A stretch of 19,765 nucleotides of DNA from RGIG2560 sp964418385 (lineage in GTDB: Bacteria > Patescibacteriota > Microgenomatia > UBA1400 > PJMF01): NCBI GenBank assembly GCA_964418385.1, contig CAYQLH010000007.1, positions 1 to 19,765 on the forward strand, written 5' to 3'. This document shows positions 1 through 6,395 of the stretch, in pieces. A program made the translations under genes and the position numbers. The notes beneath the pieces are model-generated. The model made no database searches, was not told the origin of the DNA, and was given only the letters and a program-made list of their open reading frames with translations. The number at the start of each line of letters is the position of its first letter. Position 1 is the stretch's first letter.

Positions 1-249
1 GGCGGGTCGCATTGGTTGGTTATTCACGATGACATTGTGTGGCAAAATCAAACCTTTAATACTTTATATCGTCTTCTATCTGGTCGTTTAAGTAAAGCTG
101 GAGCTTATGATTACGCTTGGCATCATGGGTTTATTGGAGGTAGTTATGATGAATTTAAAAAAACATATGAAAAGATGTTGAATGACGGATCTAGAGAGGA
201 AACGGTTCACTCACTGCAGGAAGTGCTGGCCAACGTTTCTCAAGAATAG
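1..249 (+). CDS. 3' end of an unrecognised protein (partial)
   Basis: The reading frame is open from base 1 to a TAG stop at 247-249, giving the last 82 residues of a protein whose start lies outside the window. A TTG at 16 could be read as a start, but the frame continues upstream of it (Gly-Gly-Ser-His-Trp precedes), so it is more likely internal. The fragment is hydrophilic and aromatic-rich (IHDDIVWQNQTF, YDYAWHHGFIGGSYDEF) and ends in a charged, probably helical segment. There is no transmembrane segment and no motif I recognise. Base composition is more AT-rich than in dnaK. A strong terminator follows directly, so this is the last gene of its transcript. Function unknown. Confidence 0.6.
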   Translation, partial: GGSHWLVIHDDIVWQNQTFNTLYRLLSGRLSKAGAYDYAWHHGFIGGSYDEFKKTYEKMLNDGSREETVHSLQEVLANVSQE

Positions 250-271
250 TTAATTATATTGTTGAATTTTG

Positions 272-305
272 ATTTACTCCGTGGAGCAAGCGGAGTAAAT
301 TTTTT
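272..305 (+). terminator. Rho-independent terminator after the first gene
   Basis: A perfect 10-bp stem (ATTTACTCCG at 272-281 pairing with CGGAGTAAAT at 291-300) encloses a 9-nt loop and runs into a T tract at 300-305. It lies 22 nt after the TAG stop of the upstream gene and separates it from the dnaK regulatory region. Confidence 0.9.
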
Positions 306-342
306 GGCTGCTTTTATTAAAACGTTGCTATTCTATGTAAAT

Positions 343-394
343 GCCAGTAAACCGTAGGGAATATTTGCAAAATTTGCCCGCAAACCGTAGGGAA
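343..394. repeat. Imperfect direct repeat, two copies 33 bp apart
   Basis: AAACCGTAGGGAA occurs exactly at 349-361 and again at 382-394. With flanking bases (GCC.G. before, ..TT after) the match covers about 23 positions with 19 identities. The 33-bp period is close to three helical turns, so the copies could be operator sites on one DNA face. They lie about 135-185 bp upstream of the dnaK promoter -35. The binding protein is unknown. Confidence 0.6.
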
Positions 395-403
395 AGTTAA
401 GAA

Positions 404-431
404 AACTTTTTCGAGTCTGCTCGAAAAAGTT
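404..431. repeat. Perfect 12-bp inverted repeat with 4-nt loop
   Basis: AACTTTTTCGAG (404-415) and CTCGAAAAAGTT (420-431) are exact reverse complements around TCTG. On the plus strand no T run follows; a TTGACA sequence begins 1 nt after it at 433. On the minus strand the hairpin is followed by a T-rich tail (TTCTTAACTTT), so it could act as a minus-strand terminator or as a protein-binding palindrome. No minus-strand gene that would need termination is visible nearby. Confidence 0.65.
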
Positions 432-526
432 CTTGACAAACAAGCCTGACAGTTTACCTGCGTGAAAATTGGTAATCGATGACCTATATGCGCGACTGAA
501 AGTCTGCTTTGCCTGGAAATTGCCCC

Positions 527-555
527 TTGACAAATTAGCAGTCTTCTGCTAGAAT
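527..555 (+). promoter_or_regulatory. dnaK promoter, sigma70-type
   Basis: TTGACA at 527-532, a 17-bp spacer, then TAGAAT at 550-555. This is the best -35/-10 pair on the plus strand of the window. Transcription would begin near 562, giving a leader of about 70 nt with a clear Shine-Dalgarno sequence before dnaK. Confidence 0.85.
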
Positions 556-561
556 TGCTAA
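535..561. promoter_or_regulatory. CIRCE-like HrcA operator
   Basis: TTAGCAGTC (535-543), 9 nt, AATTGCTAA (553-561). The known CIRCE consensus is TTAGCACTC-N9-GAGTGCTAA. Spacing is exact and 15 of 18 arm positions match, including perfect outer TTAGCA/TGCTAA. It starts in the spacer just after the -35 box, covers the -10 and reaches the predicted transcription start, the expected place for repression by HrcA. HrcA itself is not encoded in the window. Confidence 0.85.
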
Positions 562-618
562 TACGTTTAAAATAATGAATGATATGTGACGGCACAAGCT
601 GTAAATATCAGAAAATAG

Positions 619-624
619 AAAGGA
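619..624 (+). promoter_or_regulatory. dnaK Shine-Dalgarno sequence
   Basis: AAAGGA lies 8 nt before the ATG at 633. It selects this ATG over the in-frame ATG at 579, which would add 18 residues that do not belong to the DnaK family. Confidence 0.85.
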
Positions 625-632
625 CGACGAAT

Positions 633-2543
633 ATGTCAAAAATAATTGGAATCGATCTGGGAACGACGAATTCAGCGGTAGCAGTGATGGAGGGCGGTCA
701 CGCCAAAATTATCCCCACGGCAGAAGGACGCAATACTTTTCCTTCCATTGTGAGCTTGAAAAAGGGCGAGACAGCAGTGGGTGATGCGGCCAAACGCCAA
801 ATGGTGCTCAACCCGAAAAACACTGTGAACTCTGTGAAACGTTTCATGGGTCAAAAATACAACGCCAAACCAGTGCAAAACGCGATCAAGCACGTGGCTT
901 ATGATGTGGAAGCCGGTAAGGACGGCATGGCGGTGATCAGCGCTGATGGTCAGAAGATGACGCCACAGGAAATCTCAGCCAAGATTTTGCAAAAAGCCAA
1001 GGCTGATGCGGAAGCTTATCTGGGCGGTAGCGTGGATAAGGCGGTCATTACGGTGCCGGCGTACTTTGATGATTCACAGCGTCAAGCGACCAAGCAAGCT
1101 GGCGAGATCGCTGGCTTGAAGGTGGAGCGGATTGTGAACGAACCGACGGCGGCAGCGCTGGCTTACGGTTTGGACAAGAAAGGCAACAGCAAAATTGCGG
1201 TTTACGATCTGGGAGGTGGGACTTTTGATATCTCTATCCTCGAGATTGGTGACGGCGTTTTTGAAGTGAAATCTACCAATGGCGACACGTTCTTGGGTGG
1301 CGATGACTTCGATAACAAAGTGATCGAGTGGATCGTGGATGAGTTCAAGAAAGAAAATGGTAAGGATTTGAGCAAAGATCCACAAGCGCTTCAACGCGTC
1401 AAAGATGCGGCTGAGAAAGCGAAAATTGAGCTTTCGGCGACGATGAGCACGGAAATCAATTTGCCTTTTATCACCCAATCTGATGACGGCAATCCGTTGC
1501 ACCTGACGATGACGCTCACGCGTGCAAAGCTGGAAGAGCTCACCGATGAGCTAATTGCGCGAACTTTCGAGCCGGTGAAAAAAGCGCTCAAAGACGCGAA
1601 ACTGGAGGCGAAAGAAGTGAATAATATCGTCCTGGTGGGCGGTATGACGCGGATGCCAAAGGTGGTGGCCGAAGTGGAGAAATTCTTTGGTAAGAAACCA
1701 GAGCAAGGCGTAAATCCAGACGAAGTGGTGGCCATTGGTGCAGCAGTGCAGGCTGGCGTGATCGGTGGCGATGTCCAAGATGTGGTTTTGCTGGATGTGA
1801 CGCCTTTAACGCTGGGCGTGGAAACTCTGGGCGGAATCCGCACACCGATTATCAATCGGAACACGACGATCCCCACCAGCGGCAATCAAGTCTTCTCAAC
1901 TGCAGCTGATAACCAGACGAGCGTGGAGATCAACGTGCTTCAGGGTGAGCGTGAGATGGCAGCGGACAATAAATCTTTGGGTCGCTTTGTCCTCTCTGGC
2001 ATTCCTCCAGCGCCGCGTGGCATTCCACAAGTAGAAGTAACTTTCGATATCGACTCGAACGGCATTTTGAAAGTTTCGGCTAAGGATCGCACCAGCGGTA
2101 AAGAAGCGAATATCACTATTTCCAACTCCACCAATCTTTCTGATGAGGAAGTGGAAAAGATGAAGAAAGAAGCAGAAGCACACGCTGAGGAAGATAAGGC
2201 CAAAAAAGAGTTGATTGAAGCGAAAAACCAAGCGTCGAGTGTGGCTTTTGAGATGGAAAAGCAAATGAAGGAATACGGCGACAAGGTGGACGAAAAAGAT
2301 CGTCAAGCAATTAACGATAATATCGCGTCCTTGAAAAAGTTAGCGGAGTCGGAGAGCGCGACCAAGGAAGACTTGGAGAAGGCAATCAATGACACGATGA
2401 CCAGTGCGCAAAAAATTGGTGAAGCGATGAATAAAGCGCAAGCCGAAGCGGCCAAAAACAGCGATGCAAAGCCAGAGGAAAAAGCGAAAAAAGATGACAA
2501 CGCACAAGAAGGTGAAGTTGTCGAAGGTGAAGTCGTCAGCTAA
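633..2543 (+). CDS. dnaK: Chaperone protein DnaK (Hsp70)
   Basis: ATP-dependent Hsp70 chaperone, 636 residues, normal for DnaK. It opens with the phosphate-1 motif IIGIDLGTTNSAVAV; the ATPase domain continues with VPAYFDDSQRQATKQAG, NEPTAAALAYG and the phosphate-2 motif YDLGGGTFDISIL. The interdomain linker VLLDVTPLTLG precedes the substrate-binding domain, then a charged helical lid and an acidic tail ending in EGEVVEGEVVS. The N-terminal ATPase region has the longer segment around residues 70-105 seen in Gram-negative-type DnaK rather than the shorter Bacillus form. The start is set by the Shine-Dalgarno AAAGGA. A CIRCE-like operator over the promoter implies heat-shock control by HrcA. The gene appears monocistronic: a terminator follows at once and no grpE or dnaJ is adjacent. 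Confidence 0.98.
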   Translation: MSKIIGIDLGTTNSAVAVMEGGHAKIIPTAEGRNTFPSIVSLKKGETAVGDAAKRQMVLNPKNTVNSVKRFMGQKYNAKPVQNAIKHVAYDVEAGKDGMAVISADGQKMTPQEISAKILQKAKADAEAYLGGSVDKAVITVPAYFDDSQRQATKQAGEIAGLKVERIVNEPTAAALAYGLDKKGNSKIAVYDLGGGTFDISILEIGDGVFEVKSTNGDTFLGGDDFDNKVIEWIVDEFKKENGKDLSKDPQALQRVKDAAEKAKIELSATMSTEINLPFITQSDDGNPLHLTMTLTRAKLEELTDELIARTFEPVKKALKDAKLEAKEVNNIVLVGGMTRMPKVVAEVEKFFGKKPEQGVNPDEVVAIGAAVQAGVIGGDVQDVVLLDVTPLTLGVETLGGIRTPIINRNTTIPTSGNQVFSTAADNQTSVEINVLQGEREMAADNKSLGRFVLSGIPPAPRGIPQVEVTFDIDSNGILKVSAKDRTSGKEANITISNSTNLSDEEVEKMKKEAEAHAEEDKAKKELIEAKNQASSVAFEMEKQMKEYGDKVDEKDRQAINDNIASLKKLAESESATKEDLEKAINDTMTSAQKIGEAMNKAQAEAAKNSDAKPEEKAKKDDNAQEGEVVEGEVVS

Positions 2544-2560
2544 AACTGAAGACAATGAGA

Positions 2561-2593
2561 AAAACGGCTGCCCGTAGAGGCGGCCGTTTTTTT
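2561..2593 (+). terminator. dnaK terminator
   Basis: A 12-bp stem (AAAACGGCTGCC at 2561-2572 with GGCGGCCGTTTT at 2579-2590, one G-T pair) with a 6-nt loop, followed by T's through 2593. It starts 17 nt after the dnaK stop. Confidence 0.9.
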
Positions 2594-2618
2594 GTGGGGA
2601 GGGTGGGGCGGGGCGAGA

Positions 2619-2643
2619 TAAAAACCCGCTCTGGTGAGCGGGG
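2619..2643 (-). terminator. Terminator of the minus-strand HD-domain gene
   Basis: On the minus strand ACCCGCTC-ACCA-GAGCGGGT (2643-2624) forms an 8-bp stem with a tetraloop, followed by TTTT. It lies about 20 nt after the TGA stop of the HD-domain gene and faces the dnaK terminator. Confidence 0.8.
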
Positions 2644-2663
2644 TAAGTGAAATTTTAAAATCT

Positions 2664-3413
2664 TCAACTAATGACTTTGCCGCGATGGTGGTAAACAACA
2701 CCGTGGTAGTGCTGACGGTCAGAAAAATTATCTGGGTGACCATCAACCAAAAAACGCAATTTCCAGCCCAAAACGTGACATAAATGCTTCGGGACGTCGT
2801 AAGTTTTGGGGATCAGGAAAAAACTGTCGCGACCACGCTTGTTGGCGAGGTAAAAGCCAATGGTGAGCGTGGGAGCGTGAAACGTGGTAAAATAGCTTCT
2901 GATCTGGCACACTGGACTGTCAGGGTGCAGCGCTCGAGCGCGACAGAGATCAATTTTGTCTGCAATGGCGAGCGCTGCTGTGAGCAAAGTGGGATGAGGA
3001 CCGCCGTCACCATGGTAGCGAATCGCGTCAGCTACTTGGTGGCGGATTTCGTAAGTGCGCAAAAGACCGAGGCGACTCAAGAAATTGACACTGAGTTCAC
3101 TGCTACGCTCCGCATGACCGTCTTTGCCGCGGCAGATACCCACATCATGGGTGAGCGCTGCGAGACAGGCCGGATAGAGTAAATCCGGTTGTCCGATTTG
3201 CAACAGCAGCTTCATGAGAGTACGGCAAACGCGTTTCATGTGCGCCCAACCGTGGTCAAAGATGTATTCGCGTGATTCCGGATGGGCGTCAAGTGTAGCT
3301 TGACTGTCAGCGGCAATGCTTTGCAACCAATGCCGAAAGCGACGCTGTCGGTAAATGACGTCACGGATGTGGGCAAATTCCCGCCAGATTTCGGGAAACT
3401 GTGGAACACTCAT
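2664..3413 (-). CDS. HD-domain metal-dependent phosphohydrolase
   Basis: A 249-residue cytosolic protein. The metal-binding residues of the HD superfamily are visible: His58 (GWAHMKRV), His89-Asp90 (ALTHDVG), His100 (KDGHAERS), His134 (IRYHG) and Asp152 (AIADKID). HD proteins hydrolyse phosphate mono- or diesters, often nucleotides; the substrate here cannot be read from the sequence. The C-terminal third (about 170-249) has no motif I recognise. The frame is open 37 codons further upstream into the preceding gene, but the ATG at 3413 is chosen because AAAGGAGG lies 7 nt before it and a strong promoter lies between. Its own promoter and terminator make it a single-gene unit, unlike the tightly coupled genes upstream. 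Confidence 0.8.
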   Translation of the reverse strand: MSVPQFPEIWREFAHIRDVIYRQRRFRHWLQSIAADSQATLDAHPESREYIFDHGWAHMKRVCRTLMKLLLQIGQPDLLYPACLAALTHDVGICRGKDGHAERSSELSVNFLSRLGLLRTYEIRHQVADAIRYHGDGGPHPTLLTAALAIADKIDLCRARALHPDSPVCQIRSYFTTFHAPTLTIGFYLANKRGRDSFFLIPKTYDVPKHLCHVLGWKLRFLVDGHPDNFSDRQHYHGVVYHHRGKVIS

Positions 3414-3420
3414 CTGGATC

Positions 3421-3428
3421 CCTCCTTT
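3421..3428 (-). promoter_or_regulatory. Strong Shine-Dalgarno of the HD-domain gene
   Basis: On the minus strand AAAGGAGG ends 7 nt before the ATG at 3413. It decides the start and contrasts with most other first genes in this window, which have no recognisable ribosome-binding site. Confidence 0.85.
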
Positions 3429-3459
3429 GGAAAATTTTAAAAGATCACAAGTGATACCG

Positions 3460-3488
3460 TTTATATCATATTGAGAGTTTACTGTCAA
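3460..3488 (-). promoter_or_regulatory. Promoter of the HD-domain gene
   Basis: On the minus strand TTGACA (3488-3483), a 17-bp spacer and TATAAA (3465-3460), preceded by TGA so that it also fits an extended -10. The -35 and most of the spacer lie inside the last codons of the GT8 gene. A short palindrome, ATCAC-AA-GTGAT (3444-3455), sits at or just after the predicted transcription start and could be an operator. Confidence 0.8.
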
Positions 3489-4374
3489 GCATGAAAGAGT
3501 CAAAATATGGAGTTTGTTTGGCAAAAAACCACCATTTATCAGCTAAAAATTGGTTTGGTGCGTGCCAGGGTTTGGTGGCGGAGTCGTAATGAATGATTTT
3601 GGCGGGTAAGGCGGCGCGGCGATAGGTTTGAGCGGTTTTGGGATCACCTTGTAGGAAAAGGCTCCACATGACGTTCCAGGGAGTGGGCAAAATTGTAGTT
3701 TGTTGGTAAAAAAGGCTGTTTAAAACGTCTTGGTCGACCAGTTTTGGGTGGCCGAGTTCGTCAAGTTTTTGCAAGGAGCGCAAAAGTAGTCTGGCGGCGC
3801 GCATTTTGGCAATATCCATAAGCATGACGCCACAACAAAAATAGGCGGCAAAAGGCATGGCTAAAGTTTGAGTGACATAAGTGAACATTTCTTGGTTGGA
3901 TGGGTCATAATGACAGCGATCATTGCCAGCAGCGAGCATTTTATCTTGAAGGTCAAAATCAAAAAGATGAGCAATGTCTTCAAGAATAATGATGTCGCTA
4001 TCGAGATACAAGATTTTGCGGTAGTGGCGGAAGATTTCGCCGATAAAAAAACGATAATAGGTGGCAATGGTGTAATAGCCCGTGAGGTGAGCGGCGAAAT
4101 CGTAATCATATTGTGAGAGGTCGAGACTGACAAAACGAATGCTTAAATGCGAATGTGCGAGAACACGCAGGGGGAAACGACTGATATCGAGCGTGCCGTC
4201 ATGTAAGATGCAGATATCGTAAAAACGGGCGGGGTCAGCGTGAGCGGCGAGAGAACGTAAAACAACGGTGAGATACGGAAGATAGTTTTGGTCGGTGGCA
4301 AAACACACGTTGACACTGTCGTTTTTAAAAGCGGGAGCAACCGCTGGTAAAGTGGAATGAGTGAGCTTGAGCAT
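3466..4374 (-). CDS. Glycosyltransferase family 8 protein
   Basis: A 302-residue GT-A-fold retaining glycosyltransferase of the GT8/LgtC type. After about 20 variable residues comes VNVCFATDQNYLPYLTVVLRS, the nucleotide-sugar entry strand. The metal-binding DxD is in KILYLDSDIIIL (residues 125-127), followed by NDRCHYD, a CCGVMLMD acceptor-side segment, LVDQDVLN and a C-terminal KIIHYDSATKPWHAP, corresponding to the HxGxxKPW motif of the family. GT8 enzymes move galactose or glucose from UDP-sugars onto surface glycans; sugar and acceptor are unknown here. The start lies 5 nt after the stop of the UGM-like gene, so the two are co-transcribed. No clear Shine-Dalgarno is present, and a later start near residue 20 is possible. 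Confidence 0.88.
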   Translation of the reverse strand: MLKLTHSTLPAVAPAFKNDSVNVCFATDQNYLPYLTVVLRSLAAHADPARFYDICILHDGTLDISRFPLRVLAHSHLSIRFVSLDLSQYDYDFAAHLTGYYTIATYYRFFIGEIFRHYRKILYLDSDIIILEDIAHLFDFDLQDKMLAAGNDRCHYDPSNQEMFTYVTQTLAMPFAAYFCCGVMLMDIAKMRAARLLLRSLQKLDELGHPKLVDQDVLNSLFYQQTTILPTPWNVMWSLFLQGDPKTAQTYRRAALPAKIIHYDSATKPWHAPNQFLADKWWFFAKQTPYFDSFMLDSKLSI

Positions 4375-4379
4375 ATGTT

Positions 4380-5948
4380 TTAGCGCTTGCTTTCGTGATA
4401 AACACCTTCGGTGTTGACACTCCAGATGTTGCTTTTATCGCGGCGGCGAGTGCGAATATTTTCCACGGCGGCGAAAGCGGTGCACATGGAGTGATCAATA
4501 TTGTTGTAACGGTGCTGGCCATTGCGACCAATGCAGTAAAGGTTGTCGAGAGTATCCAGATAAGAGATGAGTTTGTTAATTTGGTGATAAGTGTCAAAGT
4601 AAGCAGGGTAAGCTTTGGGGACACGTTCGACGTGGGTATCAAGAACAACTTGAGGGCTCTCGATGAGACCGAGAGTGAGCATTTCTCGGATGGCAAACTC
4701 GGTGAAATCACTATCTGAGCGTTGCCATAAGTCGTCGCCTTCGCTGCAGAAATACTCAAGTCCGCACCAGACGGTATGCTGTAAATCTTTCACGAGATAT
4801 GGCGACCAGTTGTTGTAAATTTGCATGCGTCCCAGGCGGACTGAGGTGTCATGAATGTAAATCCAATCGTCAGGAATGATATTGCCAACGGTGGGAAAAC
4901 GAGTGTGGTTGGTGAGGGTGAGACGTGAGAGTAAAACGCCCACAGTGATGTAATCACGATAAGGCAAACCGGCAGCAATACTGCTTATTTTACTTGGTAC
5001 ATCGGGTAAACCTGCAACAAGGTCACACAAAGGCATGGAGCTTATTAGGTGGTCGCAGGGAAGAGTGTGCTCTTGACCGTGGTGGCGATAAGTGACAGCG
5101 TTGATATGATCGCCTTGACGTGTAAAAGCAATGGCGGGAGCGTTAAAAATCAGTTTACCGCCGCAATCAGTAAATTCCTTGGCTGCTTTTTCCCATAATT
5201 GTCCGGGACCGAGTTTAGGATAAGAGAATTCGTCGATCAATGATGCTTCCTGAGTAGGACCATTGGGACGATAAAGTTTTTGCCAGGCGTGCGCGAGAAC
5301 TTCGCGGATGGAGACGCCTTTGACCCGTTGCGCGCCCCAGCTAGCATCTATATCACGGGGGTGACGTCCCCAAAGATTGGTGGTGTAATTCTCAAAAAAC
5401 ATTTCGTAGAGACGACGACCAAAACGATTGATATAAAAATTTTCGAGTGACGTTTCTGGTAGAGGGTGAACTAAAGCCTCTAAGTAAGAACAACCGGCAC
5501 TAAAAGTGTCTTGCAAACCGAGAGTACGCAAGGTGCGCCAGCTAAGAGTGACTGGATAATCAAAAAAGCGACCGTTAAAAAGAATGCGTGAAAGGCGGTG
5601 TCGGCGAAGCATGACATCATCAACGCTCTCGGGATCGGGACCATTGGGAGCGAGGGTGACGGCACGTTTGAGCGTCAGATCGTCACTTGCGGGTGCACCT
5701 TGGCGTGGCAAAAGCTTTTCCCACCAGGAATTAACGGCGTCAATTTTGGAAAAAAGGCGATGACCACCCATATCCATGCGGTTGCCGTGATGAGTGACTG
5801 TACGCGAAATACCGCCGACAACGCCTGAAGCTTCTAAAACAGTGACGTCGTAGCCAACCTGACGGGTAAGCTCGTAGGCGGCGGTGAGACCAGCTGGACC
5901 AGCACCGATAATTACCACCCGCTCTTTGTGGTGTGTTTTTTTGGCCAT
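4380..5948 (-). CDS. FAD-dependent oxidoreductase, UDP-galactopyranose-mutase-like
   Basis: A 522-residue flavoprotein. The N-terminal dinucleotide-binding motif is VVIIGAGPAGLTAAYEL (about 11-27), with an acidic strand end VTVLEAS, then VGGISRT and MGGHRLFSK (about 44-68), typical of the amine-oxidase/UDP-galactopyranose-mutase superfamily. A C-terminal FAD-contact segment reads LYCIGRNGQHRYNNIDHSM. In glycan clusters such proteins are often annotated as UGM, which makes UDP-galactofuranose; the exact reaction is not provable from sequence. It precedes and is coupled to the GT8 gene. Its start ATG lies 7 nt after a TGATATAAT box, so the mRNA is probably leaderless. The promoter reaches into the end of sufU, and no terminator separates it from the suf operon. 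Confidence 0.8.
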   Translation of the reverse strand: MAKKTHHKERVVIIGAGPAGLTAAYELTRQVGYDVTVLEASGVVGGISRTVTHHGNRMDMGGHRLFSKIDAVNSWWEKLLPRQGAPASDDLTLKRAVTLAPNGPDPESVDDVMLRRHRLSRILFNGRFFDYPVTLSWRTLRTLGLQDTFSAGCSYLEALVHPLPETSLENFYINRFGRRLYEMFFENYTTNLWGRHPRDIDASWGAQRVKGVSIREVLAHAWQKLYRPNGPTQEASLIDEFSYPKLGPGQLWEKAAKEFTDCGGKLIFNAPAIAFTRQGDHINAVTYRHHGQEHTLPCDHLISSMPLCDLVAGLPDVPSKISSIAAGLPYRDYITVGVLLSRLTLTNHTRFPTVGNIIPDDWIYIHDTSVRLGRMQIYNNWSPYLVKDLQHTVWCGLEYFCSEGDDLWQRSDSDFTEFAIREMLTLGLIESPQVVLDTHVERVPKAYPAYFDTYHQINKLISYLDTLDNLYCIGRNGQHRYNNIDHSMCTAFAAVENIRTRRRDKSNIWSVNTEGVYHESKR

Positions 5949-5955
5949 TTGGGTG

Positions 5956-5984
5956 ATTATATCATATTTTTAACGGTTTGACAG
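5956..5984 (-). promoter_or_regulatory. Leaderless promoter of the UGM-like gene
   Basis: On the minus strand an extended -10, TGATATAAT (5964-5956), lies 7 nt before the ATG at 5948. A weak -35 CTGTCA (5984-5979) is 17 bp upstream, inside the end of sufU. Transcription would start at or next to the A of the ATG. Confidence 0.75.
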
Positions 5985-6395
5985 GAGTAAACTGGCGGTG
6001 TCCCACGCAAGGGAAACGCATTTGACGCGCAGAGGCATGGCGGCAGCACTTTTAAGGGCGGTGGCGTCGCCCAAAAGAGCAGTGTCTTCTGGTTGCAACT
6101 TACCTTGGAGAAGTCGGGTGAAAGCATCGAGGATGGCGAGGGCTTGTGAGCGAGTGCGGCCAATCAGCAGTGTGGCGAGGATTTCGGCGCTGGCGCGAGC
6201 GAGGGCACAGCCGGTGAGAGTGTAGCCGAGGGCAGCGATGCGATCACCATCAAAACGAATTTGCAGTTGTAAATTGTCACCGCAACTCGGATTGCTGGCT
6301 TGGGCTTGCGTGTCACAGATGTCTAATTCCTGAGCATGGAGCGGATGTTGGAAATATTCGGTAAGAATGTCACCGTAAAATGAGTCAGCGATCAT
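5970..6395 (-). CDS. sufU: SufU-type Fe-S assembly / sulfur-transfer protein
   Basis: A 141-residue IscU/SufU-fold protein. The expected ligands are present: Cys38 and Asp40 in NPSCGD, Cys63 in TGCALARAS, and Cys126 in LRVKCVSLAWD. The residues between the second and third Cys (about 18 more than in IscU, with the C-terminal RVKC.SLAWD) fit SufU, a zinc protein that accepts persulfide sulfur from SufS and passes it to the SufBCD scaffold. The ATG at 6395 is used; a TTG two codons earlier (6401) is possible. It overlaps the end of sufS by 11 nt and is the last suf gene. Confidence 0.92.
   Translation of the reverse strand: MIADSFYGDILTEYFQHPLHAQELDICDTQAQASNPSCGDNLQLQIRFDGDRIAALGYTLTGCALARASAEILATLLIGRTRSQALAILDAFTRLLQGKLQPEDTALLGDATALKSAAAMPLRVKCVSLAWDTASLLLSNR

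Noticed and set aside
433..461. TTGACA at 433 as a second dnaK promoter
   Set aside because: No acceptable -10 box 15-18 bp downstream (best is TACCTG). The promoter at 527-555 is far better.
317..595. Minus-strand 92-codon ORF in the dnaK upstream region
   Set aside because: Covers the promoter, CIRCE and repeats, has no ribosome-binding site and composition unlike a protein.
1074..1885. Several 85-164-codon minus-strand ORFs inside dnaK
   Set aside because: Shadows of the dnaK frame; low-complexity Ser/Phe/Arg composition and no family resemblance.
2784..3182. Plus-strand 132-codon ORF opposite the HD-domain gene
   Set aside because: Antisense shadow with no motif or ribosome-binding site; the minus-strand frame carries a clear HD domain.
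3414..3524. 37-codon N-terminal extension of the HD-domain gene
   Set aside because: It runs across the gene's own promoter and the strong Shine-Dalgarno is placed for the ATG at 3413.
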